64,000 nucleotides of DNA from Stenotrophomonas sp. ATCM1_4 (GCF_004348115.1 NZ_QPFB01000001.1:361937-425936), one strand, 5' to 3'; positions 8,527-18,437 are shown, numbered from the stretch's first letter. The notes: a model not told the origin generated them from the sequence alone. Numbers and translations: made by a program.

Positions 8527-10590
8527 ATGAGCAAGTTCCGTGACGCCTGCGCGGCGCTGGCGCTGCTTGTGCTGATGGGCGTGGCCGCGGACGTGCCGGC
8601 GGCAGGCCCGGACCCCACGTTGCACAGCGCCGCCGCTGCGCAACGCGCGCTGGCGCCCGCTGCGCGTCTGCCACGCGCCGCGTTCCTGGAAGACCGTGCA
8701 CTCACCGCCGTGCGGTTGTCGCCGGGCGGTGACCAGGTGGCCTGGCTGCGCGAACAGGGCCAGGCGCGCAGCCTGATGGTGCTGCCCACCGCCGGTGGTG
8801 CGGCCAGGGTCCTGGTCGGCCGTACCCAGGCGCGGCAACTGTCCTGGTCGCGTGATGGCCGCTGGTTGTTCCTGCATGCACCGCGTTCGCTGGCAATGGT
8901 GCCGGTGCATTCGGCCGGCGGCATGCGCACCCCCTTGGGCGGCGTGGAGCAGCGCCAGGTGATGAAGGTCGACCCTTCGCAGCCGGCGGCCGTGCTGCTG
9001 CGCGAGCGCGTGGTGGCCGGCGATGGCGAGCGCTGGCGGATCGTCCGCATGGACGCGCAGGGCAAGCGCAGCGTGCTGCGCGAAGACGCGCACTGGGTCC
9101 TCGACGTCGCGCTGGACGCGGCCGGGCGGATCGTGGCGTTGGCGCGCTTCGATGGCGATCACGACGCCCTGTACCGGGTGCAGCCCGATGGCCGGCTGCG
9201 GGCGGTATTGCGGCTGGAGCCGCTGGAACGGGTCAACCTGCTGGCGGCGATGGACGACGGCAGCCTGCTGCTGGACGGCAACCCCGGCGGCAACTTCCGC
9301 CGCGTGCTGCGCCTGGAGGCCGATGACACGCTGCGGACGCTGCACGAGGATCCGCGCCACGAGGCCGACCTGGACGAGGTCGTGCTCGATCCGGCCACCC
9401 AGCAGCCCGTGGCGGCGAGTTACCGCAGCACCGTGGCCACCACCCATGGCATCGGCGCGGCGGCACCGGTACTGGCGGCCATCGCCCGCCAGTTGCCGGG
9501 GCGCGACATCGGCGTACAGGCCGCCGGCGCATCCTCGACGTGGCTGGTGTCCGCGCGCGCGGCGACCCTGCGCGACCCGCAGTGGTACCTGTACGACGCA
9601 CGGCGCGGCGGGCTGCGGCGCATCCTCGATGCGCCCGCGGTGGCCGGGCAGGCACCGCCGGAAAGCCAGCTCTCGCGCAAGGTTGCGGTGTCCTACCGCG
9701 CCTCCGATGGCATGCAGGTGCATGGCTTCGTGCTGTTGCCGCCGGGCGTGGATCCGGCGCGGGCGCCGCTGGTCGCACAGGTCCATGGCGGTCCGATCAG
9801 CCACTTCCGCCCCGGCTTCGATGGCGTGGCGCAGTTCCTGGCCAATCGCGGCTACGTGGTGTTCCAGTCCAACTTCCGCGGCTCCACCGGCCATGGCCGC
9901 GCGTACACGTTCGCGCCGCAGGGCGACTACGGCAATGGCCGCGTGCAGCAGGACGTGGTCGACGGCGTGCGCTGGCTGCTGGCGCAGGGCATCGGCGATC
10001 CCCAGCGCGTCGGCATCGTCGGCCATTCCTTCGGCGGCTACTCCACGCTGCTGGGGCTGACCTTCCAGCCGGAGCTGTTCAAGGTCGGCGTGGCCGGCGC
10101 GCCGCCCGCGGACCTGGGCTGGGCGATGCGCTGGCTGGTCATGTCCGGCGAGCAGGGGGACCTGCCCGATCGTTCGTTGCGGCAGACGCTGCGCGCACTG
10201 TCACTGGATGCCACCGAGCCGGCGACCCGGGCGCGGTTGCACGCGCAGTCACCATCGGCCAATGCGGCGCGGATGCGCCGGCCCTTGCTAGTGATGGCCG
10301 GGGCCGTGGATCGCACCGTGGCCATCCGCGAGGTCACCCATTACGTGGCCACGCTGAAGGCGCAGGCCACCCCGGTCACCCTGCTGGTCGACCCGGAAGG
10401 CGGGCATTCGCCGGTCGACCCGATCCCCCGCGAGGCGTACCTGTTCGCGATGGAAACGATGCTGCAGCGGCATCTGGGTGGGCCGGTGCCCGAACCCGCC
10501 GGCCAGCGCCTGCGCGCCTACCTGCGGCAGAACCTGCGGGTGGCCGGGCCGGAGTTCGCGGCCCTGGCGCAACCGGCGCCCTCGCCATGA
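8527..10590 (+). CDS. Exported S9-family (prolyl oligopeptidase-like) peptidase
   Basis: 687 residues. A signal peptide is visible (KFRDACAALALLVLMGVAAD, Ala-x-Ala cleavage near 28-30). A beta-propeller-like region follows (about 60-400), then the alpha/beta-hydrolase domain. The catalytic triad is complete: Ser501 in GHSFGG, Asp595 in AGAVDRT and His627 in GGHSPVD. VHGGPISHFRPGF supplies the oxyanion region. Such enzymes cleave small peptides in the periplasm or outside. ATG 8527 is preferred over 8521 and 8524 because GGAGA lies 6 bases before it. It follows the GntR/ABC operon by about 60 bases and might be co-transcribed, but the hairpin between argues for partial independence. Confidence 0.9.
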   Translation: MSKFRDACAALALLVLMGVAADVPAAGPDPTLHSAAAAQRALAPAARLPRAAFLEDRALTAVRLSPGGDQVAWLREQGQARSLMVLPTAGGAARVLVGRTQARQLSWSRDGRWLFLHAPRSLAMVPVHSAGGMRTPLGGVEQRQVMKVDPSQPAAVLLRERVVAGDGERWRIVRMDAQGKRSVLREDAHWVLDVALDAAGRIVALARFDGDHDALYRVQPDGRLRAVLRLEPLERVNLLAAMDDGSLLLDGNPGGNFRRVLRLEADDTLRTLHEDPRHEADLDEVVLDPATQQPVAASYRSTVATTHGIGAAAPVLAAIARQLPGRDIGVQAAGASSTWLVSARAATLRDPQWYLYDARRGGLRRILDAPAVAGQAPPESQLSRKVAVSYRASDGMQVHGFVLLPPGVDPARAPLVAQVHGGPISHFRPGFDGVAQFLANRGYVVFQSNFRGSTGHGRAYTFAPQGDYGNGRVQQDVVDGVRWLLAQGIGDPQRVGIVGHSFGGYSTLLGLTFQPELFKVGVAGAPPADLGWAMRWLVMSGEQGDLPDRSLRQTLRALSLDATEPATRARLHAQSPSANAARMRRPLLVMAGAVDRTVAIREVTHYVATLKAQATPVTLLVDPEGGHSPVDPIPREAYLFAMETMLQRHLGGPVPEPAGQRLRAYLRQNLRVAGPEFAALAQPAPSP

Positions 10591-10623
10591 GCCCGTTGGC
10601 TTCCGTCCGCCGCGTGCGGGAGG

Positions 10624-12150
10624 TCAGGCCACGAACGGCCGGAAGTTGATGCCCAGGCCGAGCATGCCTTCGGCTTCGCCGACCAGGTCCGCGCGCAGCA
10701 GCGGCCGTGCGTCGATGAAGTCCTTGGACAGGACCAGTGACAGCGTGTTGCCGTCCACCGACAGCTCCAGCGTCGGGATCGGGTCCGGCTCGTGCGCGCG
10801 GTGCAGCAGCACCGCCAGCCGCAGCAGGGCGGCGGTACGCTTGGCCGGCAGCAGCAGGCGCTCGGGCAGGGCATCGAACGCGGCCTTGGACACGCCGCGG
10901 CGATGGGTGCGGATCAGCGCCGCCAGCATCTGCTGTTCCTGACGCGAGAAGCCGGAGATGTCCGAGTTCTCGATCACGTAGCTGCCGTGGGTGTGGTAAC
11001 CGCTGTGCGCGATCATCAGGCCGAGCTCGTGCAGGCGCGCGGCCCAGCCCAGCATGCGGGCATCGTCCGAATCCAGCTTCCAGCTTTCGGCCACCTGCTC
11101 GAACAGGCGCTGCGCGGTGGATTCCACGCGCAGGGCCTGGGTGGTGTCGATGGCGTAACGCTGGGTCAGCGCCGCCACCGATTCGTCGCGCGGGTCGTTG
11201 TCGCTGGCACGGCCCATGATGTCGTAGAGGATGCCTTCGCGCATCGCCGCCTTGCTGACCAGCAGCTTCTGCAGGCCCAGCGACTGGAACGCCGCCTCCA
11301 GCACCAGCACGCCGCCGGCGATGATCGGGCGGCGCTCGCTGGACAGGGTCGGCAGGTTGATGTCGTTGATGTGCTTGGCGCGCAGCAGTTCCTCGCGCAG
11401 CTGCGGCAGGGCCTCGGCGGTGATCGCGCCCTTGCTCAGCTTCATCGCCGCGCAGATCTCGCTGATCGCCTTGTGGGTGCCCGACGAGCCAAGCGCCTCC
11501 TGCCAGCCCAGCGCCTTGTACTTGTTGGCGAAGGGCTGGAACTCGGCGCCGATCTCGGTGAGTGCGTCCTTCCAGCGCTTCTTGCTCAGCTTGCCGCCGG
11601 GGAAGAAGCGTCGCGTGCTGGCGATGCAGCCGGCCTGCAGGCTTTCGCGCTCCAGGGTCTGCATGCCTTCGCCGATGATGAACTCGGTCGAGCCGCCCCC
11701 GATGTCGATCACCAGCCGGTGCTGGCCCGGCTTCGGGGGCTGCGCATGCGCCACGCCCAGGTAGATCAGGCGGGCTTCCTCGCGGCCATTGACCACTTCG
11801 ATGGCGTGGCCCAACGCGGTCTCTGCCGGCATCAGGAAGGACAGCGGCGAGCGCAGCTGGCGCACGGTGTTGGTGGCCAGTGCACGCACCCGGTAGGGCG
11901 GGATGTTGCGGATGCGCTGGCCGAACCGGGCCAGGCATTCCAGCGCGCGCTGGCGGGCGTCGGCGGACAGGCCGCCCTTGCCGTCCAGGCCGTCGGCCAT
12001 GCGCACGGTTTCGCGCAGGCGATCGACCACGCGCAGCTGCCCGAGCAGGTAGCGCGCGATGACCATGTGGAAGCTGTTCGAGCCAAGGTCGATGGCGGCC
12101 AGCAGGTCGCCGTCCTGCAGGGGCGGTGGGGTCGTTGAGGACTGGGGCAT
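10624..12150 (-). CDS. ppx: Exopolyphosphatase
   Basis: 508 residues. Removes terminal phosphates from polyphosphate; some family members also hydrolyse pppGpp. The actin-like ATPase-fold motifs are present: AAIDLGSNSFHMVIAR (about residues 18-33) and VIDIGGGSTEFIIGEG (about 145-160). The C-terminal HD-like region includes ARLHELGLMIAH and IRTHRRG. It is the last gene of the minus-strand block phoB-phoR-ppk1-ppx, 170 bases after ppk1, so synthesis and breakdown of polyphosphate are encoded together next to their phosphate sensor. Confidence 0.96.
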   Translation of the reverse strand: MPQSSTTPPPLQDGDLLAAIDLGSNSFHMVIARYLLGQLRVVDRLRETVRMADGLDGKGGLSADARQRALECLARFGQRIRNIPPYRVRALATNTVRQLRSPLSFLMPAETALGHAIEVVNGREEARLIYLGVAHAQPPKPGQHRLVIDIGGGSTEFIIGEGMQTLERESLQAGCIASTRRFFPGGKLSKKRWKDALTEIGAEFQPFANKYKALGWQEALGSSGTHKAISEICAAMKLSKGAITAEALPQLREELLRAKHINDINLPTLSSERRPIIAGGVLVLEAAFQSLGLQKLLVSKAAMREGILYDIMGRASDNDPRDESVAALTQRYAIDTTQALRVESTAQRLFEQVAESWKLDSDDARMLGWAARLHELGLMIAHSGYHTHGSYVIENSDISGFSRQEQQMLAALIRTHRRGVSKAAFDALPERLLLPAKRTAALLRLAVLLHRAHEPDPIPTLELSVDGNTLSLVLSKDFIDARPLLRADLVGEAEGMLGLGINFRPFVA

Positions 12151-12320
12151 GGCGGAATGGTACTGGCAGGAGGGAGTGAAGAGGAGTGAGGAACGGGAAA
12201 AAACAGGCGGCGCACCGCTCGCTCGATCACCGCCGCCGCCCACGCGGGTGCGACGATGTCGCCGGAGGGCGCTGCAGCAGCGGCCCTCCACTCCTCGTTC
12301 CTGCTTCCCCGGTCCCTGCC

Positions 12321-14399
12321 TTACAGCGCTTCGAGCAGGGCCTGCTGGGCTGAATGCGGCGGCTGGCCGGGGGCCGGCTGGCACTGCAGGTAACGCCCGT
12401 CGGCCTGCAGGTCCCACGCGTTGAGGTTGTCGTCCAGGTAGTTCTGCAGCACTTCGCGGTAGATGCGCTTGGCCAGGTCGCTGTCCAGGATCGGGAAGCA
12501 GGTTTCCACGCGGCGCAGCAGGTTGCGCTCCAGCCAGTCGGCGCTGGCGCAGTACAGCTCCGGCGCGCCGTTGTTGCCGAACCAGTACACGCGGCTGTGC
12601 TCCAGGAAGCGGCCGACGATCGAGCGCACCCGGATGTTGTCCGAGACGCCTGCCACGCCCGGGCGCAGGGTGCAGGCGCCGCGCACGATCAGGTCGATCT
12701 GCACGCCGGCCTGTGAGGCGGCGTACAGCGCGCGGATCACCTGCGCCTCGTTGAGTGCGTTCATCTTGGCGATGATGCGTGCCGGCTTGCCTTCCTGGGC
12801 CAGCCGGGTCTCGCGCTCGATGCGCTTGATCAGACCGGCGTGCAGGGTGAACGGCGACTGCAGCAGGCACTTGAGCTTCATCTTCGGCGCCAGCCCGGAC
12901 AACTGCTGGAACAGCAGGTGCACGTCGTTGCCGATGTCCGGATCGGCGCTGATCAGGCTCAGGTCGGTGTACGCGCGGGCGGTGCCGCTGTGGTAGTTGC
13001 CGGTGCCCAGGTGCACGTAGCGGCGCAGCTTGCGGCCCTCGCGGCGCACGATCAGCAGCATCTTGGCGTGGGTCTTGTAGCCGACCACGCCGTACACCAC
13101 CTGCACGCCGGCATCCTGCAGGCGGTCGGCCAGGCCGAGGTTGGCCTCTTCGTCGAAGCGCGCACGCAGTTCCACCACCACGGTGACGTCCTTGCCGTTG
13201 CGCGCGGCCAGGATCAGCGCTTCCACGATCCCGGAGTCCTTGCCGGTGCGGTACAGGGTCTGCTTGATCGCCAGCACGTTCGGGTCCACCGCCGCCTCGC
13301 GGATCAGCTCCAGCACGGTGCTGAAGGAATCGAACGGGTGGTGCAGCAGGATGTCGTTGCGCGCGGCCAACTCGAAGATGCCTTCGGAGGTCTTGAGCAC
13401 GCGCGGGCTCATCGGCGGGTACTTCAGGTCCGGCCGCTGCAGCAGGTCATAGACCTGGATGACGCGATTGAGGTTGACCGGGCCATTGATGCGGTAGGCC
13501 GCGTTCTCCGACAGGCCGAAGTTCTGAAGCAGCGTCTGCATGATCGGCTTCGGGCAATCGTGCGCGATCTCCAGGCGCACCGCCGGGCGATAGCCGCGGT
13601 CGACCAGTTCATCACGCAGCGCCAGCGCCAGGTTCTCCACTTCCTCCTCGTCCACCACCAGCTCGGAGTTGCGGGTGACGCGGAACTGGTAGGCGCCCTG
13701 TACTTCCATGCCCGGGAACAGTTCGTCGACGAAGGTCGACAGCACCGCCGACAGCAGCACGAAGTTCTGCGGGCCGCCCAGCGACTCGGGCAGCTGGATG
13801 ATGCGCGGCAACGAGCGCGGCGCGCGTACCAGCGCCAGGTGGCCGGCGCGGCCGAAGGCATCGGTGCCCTTCAGCACGACCACGATGTTCAGCGACTTGT
13901 TGAGGATCTTCGGGAACGGGTGCGAGGGGTCCAGGCCCAGCGGCGACAGCACCGGCATGATCTCGTTGCGGAAGTAGGCGCGCAGCCAGCGGTGCTGGCG
14001 CGCGGTCCATGCCTTCTGCGCGAGGATGCCGACGCCGGCCTCGGCCAGTGCCGGGCGCAGTACTTCGTTCCAGCAGCGGTACTGCTGGTCCACCAGTTCG
14101 GCGGCACGGTCGTGGATGGCACTCAGGATGGCCTGCGGGCTCATCCCGTCCGGCGCCGGCGGCAGGCCGAACTCCTGCGCGTGGCGCACGGCGGCGGCGC
14201 GGATCTCGAAGAACTCGTCCAGGTTGGTGCAGGAGATGCACAGGAAGCGCAGGCGTTCGAGCAGCGGCACCTGCTCGTCCTTGGCCTGGGCCAGCACGCG
14301 GAAGTTGAAGTCCAGCTGCGACAACTCCCGGTTGATGTACAGCGCCGGATCTCGCAACAGTTCGGGGGCAGCGACGGGGGCGGGGGAGGGCGGGTTCAT
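12321..14399 (-). CDS. ppk1: Polyphosphate kinase 1
   Basis: 692 residues, normal length. Transfers the gamma phosphate of ATP to a growing polyphosphate chain through a phosphohistidine. Seen: N-terminal YINRELSQLDFNFRVLAQA, SCTNLDEFFEIRAA, the region HPFDSFSTVLELI, VVELRARFDEEANL and the active-site segment GYKTHAKMLLIVRREG with the His that is phosphorylated, followed by HLGTGNYHSGTARAYTD. The second phospholipase-D-like half has NALNEAQVIRALYAASQAG. The start overlaps the phoR stop by four bases (ATGA), so translation is probably coupled to the sensor kinase. Confidence 0.97.
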   Translation of the reverse strand: MNPPSPAPVAAPELLRDPALYINRELSQLDFNFRVLAQAKDEQVPLLERLRFLCISCTNLDEFFEIRAAAVRHAQEFGLPPAPDGMSPQAILSAIHDRAAELVDQQYRCWNEVLRPALAEAGVGILAQKAWTARQHRWLRAYFRNEIMPVLSPLGLDPSHPFPKILNKSLNIVVVLKGTDAFGRAGHLALVRAPRSLPRIIQLPESLGGPQNFVLLSAVLSTFVDELFPGMEVQGAYQFRVTRNSELVVDEEEVENLALALRDELVDRGYRPAVRLEIAHDCPKPIMQTLLQNFGLSENAAYRINGPVNLNRVIQVYDLLQRPDLKYPPMSPRVLKTSEGIFELAARNDILLHHPFDSFSTVLELIREAAVDPNVLAIKQTLYRTGKDSGIVEALILAARNGKDVTVVVELRARFDEEANLGLADRLQDAGVQVVYGVVGYKTHAKMLLIVRREGRKLRRYVHLGTGNYHSGTARAYTDLSLISADPDIGNDVHLLFQQLSGLAPKMKLKCLLQSPFTLHAGLIKRIERETRLAQEGKPARIIAKMNALNEAQVIRALYAASQAGVQIDLIVRGACTLRPGVAGVSDNIRVRSIVGRFLEHSRVYWFGNNGAPELYCASADWLERNLLRRVETCFPILDSDLAKRIYREVLQNYLDDNLNAWDLQADGRYLQCQPAPGQPPHSAQQALLEAL

Positions 14400-15736
14400 G
14401 CCGGGAAGTCTTCCGTGGACGAGATCGAGGGGGAGTTGCTGCGCGGACGTACGTGTTCGGCATCGAAATGGCAGGCGAAGGTGCTGCCTTGGCCCACTTC
14501 ACTGCGGATTTCCAGCCGTGCCTGGTGGAGGCCGAGGATGTGCTTGACGATCGACAGCCCCAGCCCGGTGCCGCCGCTTTCGCGCGAGCGGCTGCTGGAC
14601 ACGCGGTAGAAGCGCTCGGTCAGCCGCGGCAGGTGGTTGGCCGGGATGCCGTAGCCGGTGTCCGTAACCGCCAGCACCGCGCCCTTGCCCTCGCGGGCGA
14701 AGGTCAGGCTGATCCTGCCACCGGCGGGCGTGTAACGCACCGCATTGGTCAGCAGGTTGGAGAAGGCGCTGTGCAGTTCCTTGTTGGAACCGGCCAGGTC
14801 CACCCCGGCCTGGTCCTCGACGGTGATGGTGTGGCGGCCCTGGCTGTGCGCTTCGGCTTCGCGCTTGAGTGAGGCCAGCATCGAGGTCATCGCCACCGTT
14901 TCCAACTCGGTGTGCTGCTGCGATTCCAGCCGTGACAGGGTCAGCAGGTCCTCGACCAGCTGCGCCATGCGCTGGGATTGCTTGCGCATCTCCGACAGCA
15001 TCGGGCCGGTATCGGGGAAGTCCTCCGGGTCCATCATGTCCAGGTAGCCATGCACCACGGTCAGCGGCGTGCGCAGCTCATGCGAGACGTTGGCCACGAA
15101 GTCGCGGCGTACCTGTTCCAGGTGCAGCAGCTTGGTCACGTCGCGCGCCACCAGCAGCCAGTGGTGGTCCGAGTACGGGATCAGGCGCAGGTGCAGGCGG
15201 ATGCCCGGGTCGACCGGCGAATTGGCATCCAGGATCGGCTCGGCGTTGCGGCCGCCGGCCAGCCAATGCGCCAGCGGCAGCGGCTGCAGGCGCTCGACCA
15301 GTGCCGCGCCCATGTCGGCCGGGTGCTGCAGGCCGAGCAGGCTGGTGGCCGCTTCGTTGAACCACTGCACGCGTTGGGTGTTGCGGTCCACCACCACCAC
15401 CGCGTCGGGCAGCGCGGCGGCGGCTGCGCGATAGCTGCGCAGCATCTCGATCAGGCGCCGCTTGCGCACGCGCATCTCCTGCTGGTTGCGGTACAGCAGC
15501 CGGTCCAGCTCGTTCCAGACGCCCACGCCATTGCTGGTCTCCCAGCGCTGGCGTGCGGTCAGGCGCAGCAGCACCTGGCGCAGTCGCCAGTAGTGCCAGG
15601 TCAGGACCAGCAGCGCCGCCACCGCCACGCACAGGGCCGGATGACCGGTCCACGTCCCCAGCAATCCGGCCAGCAGCAACAGCACGGCCACGGTGGCCAG
15701 CGTCTTCAACCAGGCGGATCGGAATTGGCGGGGCAT
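14396..15736 (-). CDS. phoR: Phosphate regulon sensor histidine kinase
   Basis: About 446 residues from ATG 15736 (MPRQFRSAW); an ATG at 15766 would add ten residues. Two N-terminal membrane helices (LATVAVLLLLAGLLG and HPALCVAVAALLVLTW), a PAS domain (about 100-200, ALPDAVVVVDRNTQRVQWFN), the H box NVSHELRTPLTVVHGYL, and an ATPase domain with HSAFSNLLTNAVRYTP, VTDTGYGIP and SGGTGLGLSIVKHIL. It phosphorylates PhoB under phosphate limitation. The lack of a large periplasmic domain is normal for PhoR. It lies about 90 bases after phoB and overlaps ppk1 by four bases. Confidence 0.95.
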   Translation of the reverse strand: MPRQFRSAWLKTLATVAVLLLLAGLLGTWTGHPALCVAVAALLVLTWHYWRLRQVLLRLTARQRWETSNGVGVWNELDRLLYRNQQEMRVRKRRLIEMLRSYRAAAAALPDAVVVVDRNTQRVQWFNEAATSLLGLQHPADMGAALVERLQPLPLAHWLAGGRNAEPILDANSPVDPGIRLHLRLIPYSDHHWLLVARDVTKLLHLEQVRRDFVANVSHELRTPLTVVHGYLDMMDPEDFPDTGPMLSEMRKQSQRMAQLVEDLLTLSRLESQQHTELETVAMTSMLASLKREAEAHSQGRHTITVEDQAGVDLAGSNKELHSAFSNLLTNAVRYTPAGGRISLTFAREGKGAVLAVTDTGYGIPANHLPRLTERFYRVSSSRSRESGGTGLGLSIVKHILGLHQARLEIRSEVGQGSTFACHFDAEHVRPRSNSPSISSTEDFPA

Positions 15737-15826
15737 TGCGTTCTCGGGGTGGCGCGGAGGGTTCATGCGGGTGAACCCGGGTTATAGCATCAAGCGTATG
15801 GCACGGCCTGCCGGCCGCATCACCGC

Positions 15827-16540
15827 TCAGATCGAAGCGGAGAACCGATAGCCGGCGCCACGGACGGTCTGCACCATGTTTTCCGCGCCGAACGGTTCCA
15901 GCGTCTTGCGCAGGCGGCGGATGTGCACGTCGATGGTGCGCTCCTCCACGTAGACACTGCCGCCCCAGACATGGTCCAGCAGCTGCGAGCGCGTGTAGAC
16001 GCGTTCGGGGTGGGTCATGAAGAAGTGCAGCAGGCGGTACTCGGTGGGGCCGATCGGCACCGGCACGTCGCCGGCGAACACGCGGTGGGCGGCACCGTCG
16101 ATGCGGATGGTGCCCACCGACACGCTGCCGTCCTCATCGTCGTCGCGGGTGCGGCGCATCACCGCGCGGATCCGCGCCAGCAGTTCGCGTGCCGAGAACG
16201 GCTTGACCACGTAGTCGTCCACGCCGGCTTCCAGGCCACCGACGCGGTCGTTCTCTTCGCCACGGGCGGTGAGCATGATGATCGGCACATCGCGCGTCAT
16301 CGCTTCCTTGCGCCAGCGCCGGGCCAGTTCCAGGCCGCTGGTGCCGGGCAGCATCCAGTCCAGCAGGATCATGTCCGGGACACGGTCGGCGATGGCGGTC
16401 TGGGCTTCGAGGGCGTCACCGGCATGCACCGGTTCGTACTCGCCCTTGCGCAGGGCAAAGGCGACCATGTCACGGATCGCGGGTTCGTCATCGACAATCA
16501 GGATGCGTTTCTGCACGTCGTGCCTACCGTTAGTGCCCAT
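15827..16540 (-). CDS. phoB: Phosphate regulon response regulator
   Basis: 237 residues. Receiver domain with the acidic pair in ILIVDDEP, phosphoacceptor Asp61 in ILLDWMLPG, Thr in MLTARGEE and Lys in YVVKPFS. The OmpR-type winged helix covers about 145-235, with PTEYRLLHFFMTHPERVYTR and YVEERTIDVHIRRLRKTLEP, the recognition helix typical of PhoB. ATG 16540 is chosen; a TTG one codon before is less likely. A Pho box at 16574-16591 lies 34-51 bases upstream on the same strand, supporting autoactivation. First gene of phoB-phoR-ppk1-ppx. Confidence 0.97.
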   Translation of the reverse strand: MGTNGRHDVQKRILIVDDEPAIRDMVAFALRKGEYEPVHAGDALEAQTAIADRVPDMILLDWMLPGTSGLELARRWRKEAMTRDVPIIMLTARGEENDRVGGLEAGVDDYVVKPFSARELLARIRAVMRRTRDDDEDGSVSVGTIRIDGAAHRVFAGDVPVPIGPTEYRLLHFFMTHPERVYTRSQLLDHVWGGSVYVEERTIDVHIRRLRKTLEPFGAENMVQTVRGAGYRFSASI

Positions 16541-16573
16541 CAAGCGGGAATGCGCCCAGTAGACTACGGTTTG

Positions 16574-16591
16574 ATGACGGGTTTGTGACAG
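16574..16591 (-). promoter_or_regulatory. Pho box upstream of phoB
   Basis: Read on the minus strand the site is CTGTCAC, four bases AAAC, then CCGTCAT. This is the 7-4-7 direct repeat of a PhoB box; the halves match the CTGTCAT consensus in six of seven positions each. It sits 34-51 bases before the phoB ATG, where it could replace the -35 element. Confidence 0.75.
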
Positions 16592-16629
16592 CGCGGGCGG
16601 CGTACCGGTTGGCGCCCGTGCAGCATCGG

Positions 16630-18348
16630 TCAGTTGCGTGACATCTCCGGGTCACGCTGGCCCAGCCGGCGCATTTCCAGCACGGTCGGCATGATCGACT
16701 CGATCCGGGCATCGACCCGGGCCCGGGTGACGTAATCCAGGCTGGGCTGCTTGAGCAGGGCCTGGAACTGGATCAGGGCCTGTTCCGGACGGCCGTTCAG
16801 GTAGGCGGCCTCGGCGTAGCTTTCGCTGGCCCGGGTGGTGTCGCCGGCCAGTTCGCTGGCCCGGGCGAAGGTGGCCTGGAACACCGGGTCGTCGCCGGAA
16901 CGGGCCAGCAACGGCCGCAGCATCGCCTGCGAGCGCTTGCCGGCGTCCTCGCCCCCCTGTTCGTTGAGCACCCGCGCATAGGTCAGCGCGACCGGCCGGT
17001 TCTGCGGCAGCCGCCTGATCAGTGCGTCGAAGCGGGCATTGGCCTGGGCGAACTGGCCGTTGCGGGACTCCGCCTCGCCCAGCGCCAGTTCGATCCAGAG
17101 GTTGTCGGGGTACTCGCCGTCGAGCTGCTGGAGTTCCTGCAGGGCCTGCCTGGCCGCGGTGCCACCGTCGCGCAGGCGGGCGATCGCCACGCCGTAGCGT
17201 TGGGCGTCGGTCAGGCCGTTCTTCTGGCTGCGCTTGAGCCCTTCGTACTCGCGGATCAGCTCCGAGGGCGTGGTGGCGCTGAGCACGCGCAGTCGCTCGC
17301 GGGCCCAGTCGAACTGGCCGGTGGCCCCACGCGGCAGGCTGCTGCTGGGCAGCGACAGCTGCAGGCCGGAGGGCAGCAGCGGGTTGCCGCTGCTGGACAG
17401 CGGGTCGCCGGTGGTATCGGGGATGGCCGGGTTGACCCGTTCCTGGTGGATCCCGGTCGGCGTCTGCGTGGTCAGCAGCAGGGTGTCCTTCTTCATCTGC
17501 TCGGCGCGCGACTTGGCCTCGCTGATGCGGGTGGTATTGACCGGGTGGGTGCGCAGGAAGTCCGGGGTCGAGTAGCCGCCCTCGTTGCCACGCATGGCCG
17601 CGGACATGCGCTCGAAGAAGCCGGCCATCGCATCCACGTCGTAGCCGCTGCGGGCCAGGGTGCGGATGCCCAGGCGGTCGGCCTCGGACTCGTTGGAGCG
17701 GGTGTAGTTGATCTGCCGCTGCTGCATCAGGCCCATGCCGGAGGTGATCGCCGCCATCGTGGCGTCGCCGGAGGAATTGCCGCCGGCCTGCTGGGCGGCG
17801 ATCACCGCCGCCAGCATGCCCAGCAGGATCGGGATCTGGTCGCGCTGGGCGCGCTCCACCCCGCGCAGCACGTGCTGCTGGGTGACGTGGGCGATCTCGT
17901 GGGACAGCACCGCGGCCACCTCGTCCTCGCGCTCGGAGGTCAGCACCAGCCCGGCATTCATGCCGATGTAGCCGCCCAGCGTGGCGAAAGCGTTGATCTG
18001 GCGGTCCTTCATCATGAAGAACGTGTACTTCTGCTGCGGCTGGGCGCTGTTGGAGCCCAGCCGCCGGCCCATGGTGTTGAGCCAGTCGTCCACCAGCGGG
18101 TCGTCCAGCAGGTAACCGTAGTTGCGCAGCTCGCGCAGCATCATCCCGCCGTACTCGGCCTGCCGGGCCGGGGTCAGCAGCTCGCCGGCCGATGAGCCGA
18201 TGTCCGGCAACTTGGTGTCATCGGCCCGGGACAGCGGTGTGGCCAAGGCCAGGGTGACAGCGGTGGCGAGCAGAAGCGTGCGCAAGCGGGAGCTCCGGAA
18301 GAGGCAGGGCGGAGGATGACGGGGAACGGGTGCCGCGGTGTGAAGCAC
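16630..18348 (-). CDS. bepA: Periplasmic M48 metalloprotease with TPR repeats (BepA/YfgC type)
   Basis: 572 residues from GTG 18348. Signal peptide: LRTLLLATAVTLALATPLSRAD. The M48 protease domain carries the zinc motif HEIAHV (about residue 145-150) and the third ligand Glu in SNESEADRLGIRTLA. GYIGMNAGLVLTSEREDE precedes it. The C-terminal half (about 330-570) has TPR-like helices such as YAEAAYLNGRPEQALIQFQAL. BepA degrades or helps to assemble stalled outer-membrane proteins such as LptD at the BAM complex. The first 20 residues look long for a signal; no better start codon is visible. Divergent from glutaredoxin. Confidence 0.92.
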   Translation of the reverse strand: MLHTAAPVPRHPPPCLFRSSRLRTLLLATAVTLALATPLSRADDTKLPDIGSSAGELLTPARQAEYGGMMLRELRNYGYLLDDPLVDDWLNTMGRRLGSNSAQPQQKYTFFMMKDRQINAFATLGGYIGMNAGLVLTSEREDEVAAVLSHEIAHVTQQHVLRGVERAQRDQIPILLGMLAAVIAAQQAGGNSSGDATMAAITSGMGLMQQRQINYTRSNESEADRLGIRTLARSGYDVDAMAGFFERMSAAMRGNEGGYSTPDFLRTHPVNTTRISEAKSRAEQMKKDTLLLTTQTPTGIHQERVNPAIPDTTGDPLSSSGNPLLPSGLQLSLPSSSLPRGATGQFDWARERLRVLSATTPSELIREYEGLKRSQKNGLTDAQRYGVAIARLRDGGTAARQALQELQQLDGEYPDNLWIELALGEAESRNGQFAQANARFDALIRRLPQNRPVALTYARVLNEQGGEDAGKRSQAMLRPLLARSGDDPVFQATFARASELAGDTTRASESYAEAAYLNGRPEQALIQFQALLKQPSLDYVTRARVDARIESIMPTVLEMRRLGQRDPEMSRN

Positions 18349-18437
18349 AGGTTAATCCGCAGTGTTCTGTCGGTGGCGTGGAAAATCCAGTCGCCAGCTA
18401 CCATATACAGACAACATTTCCTGTCGGGAGTTTCCTC

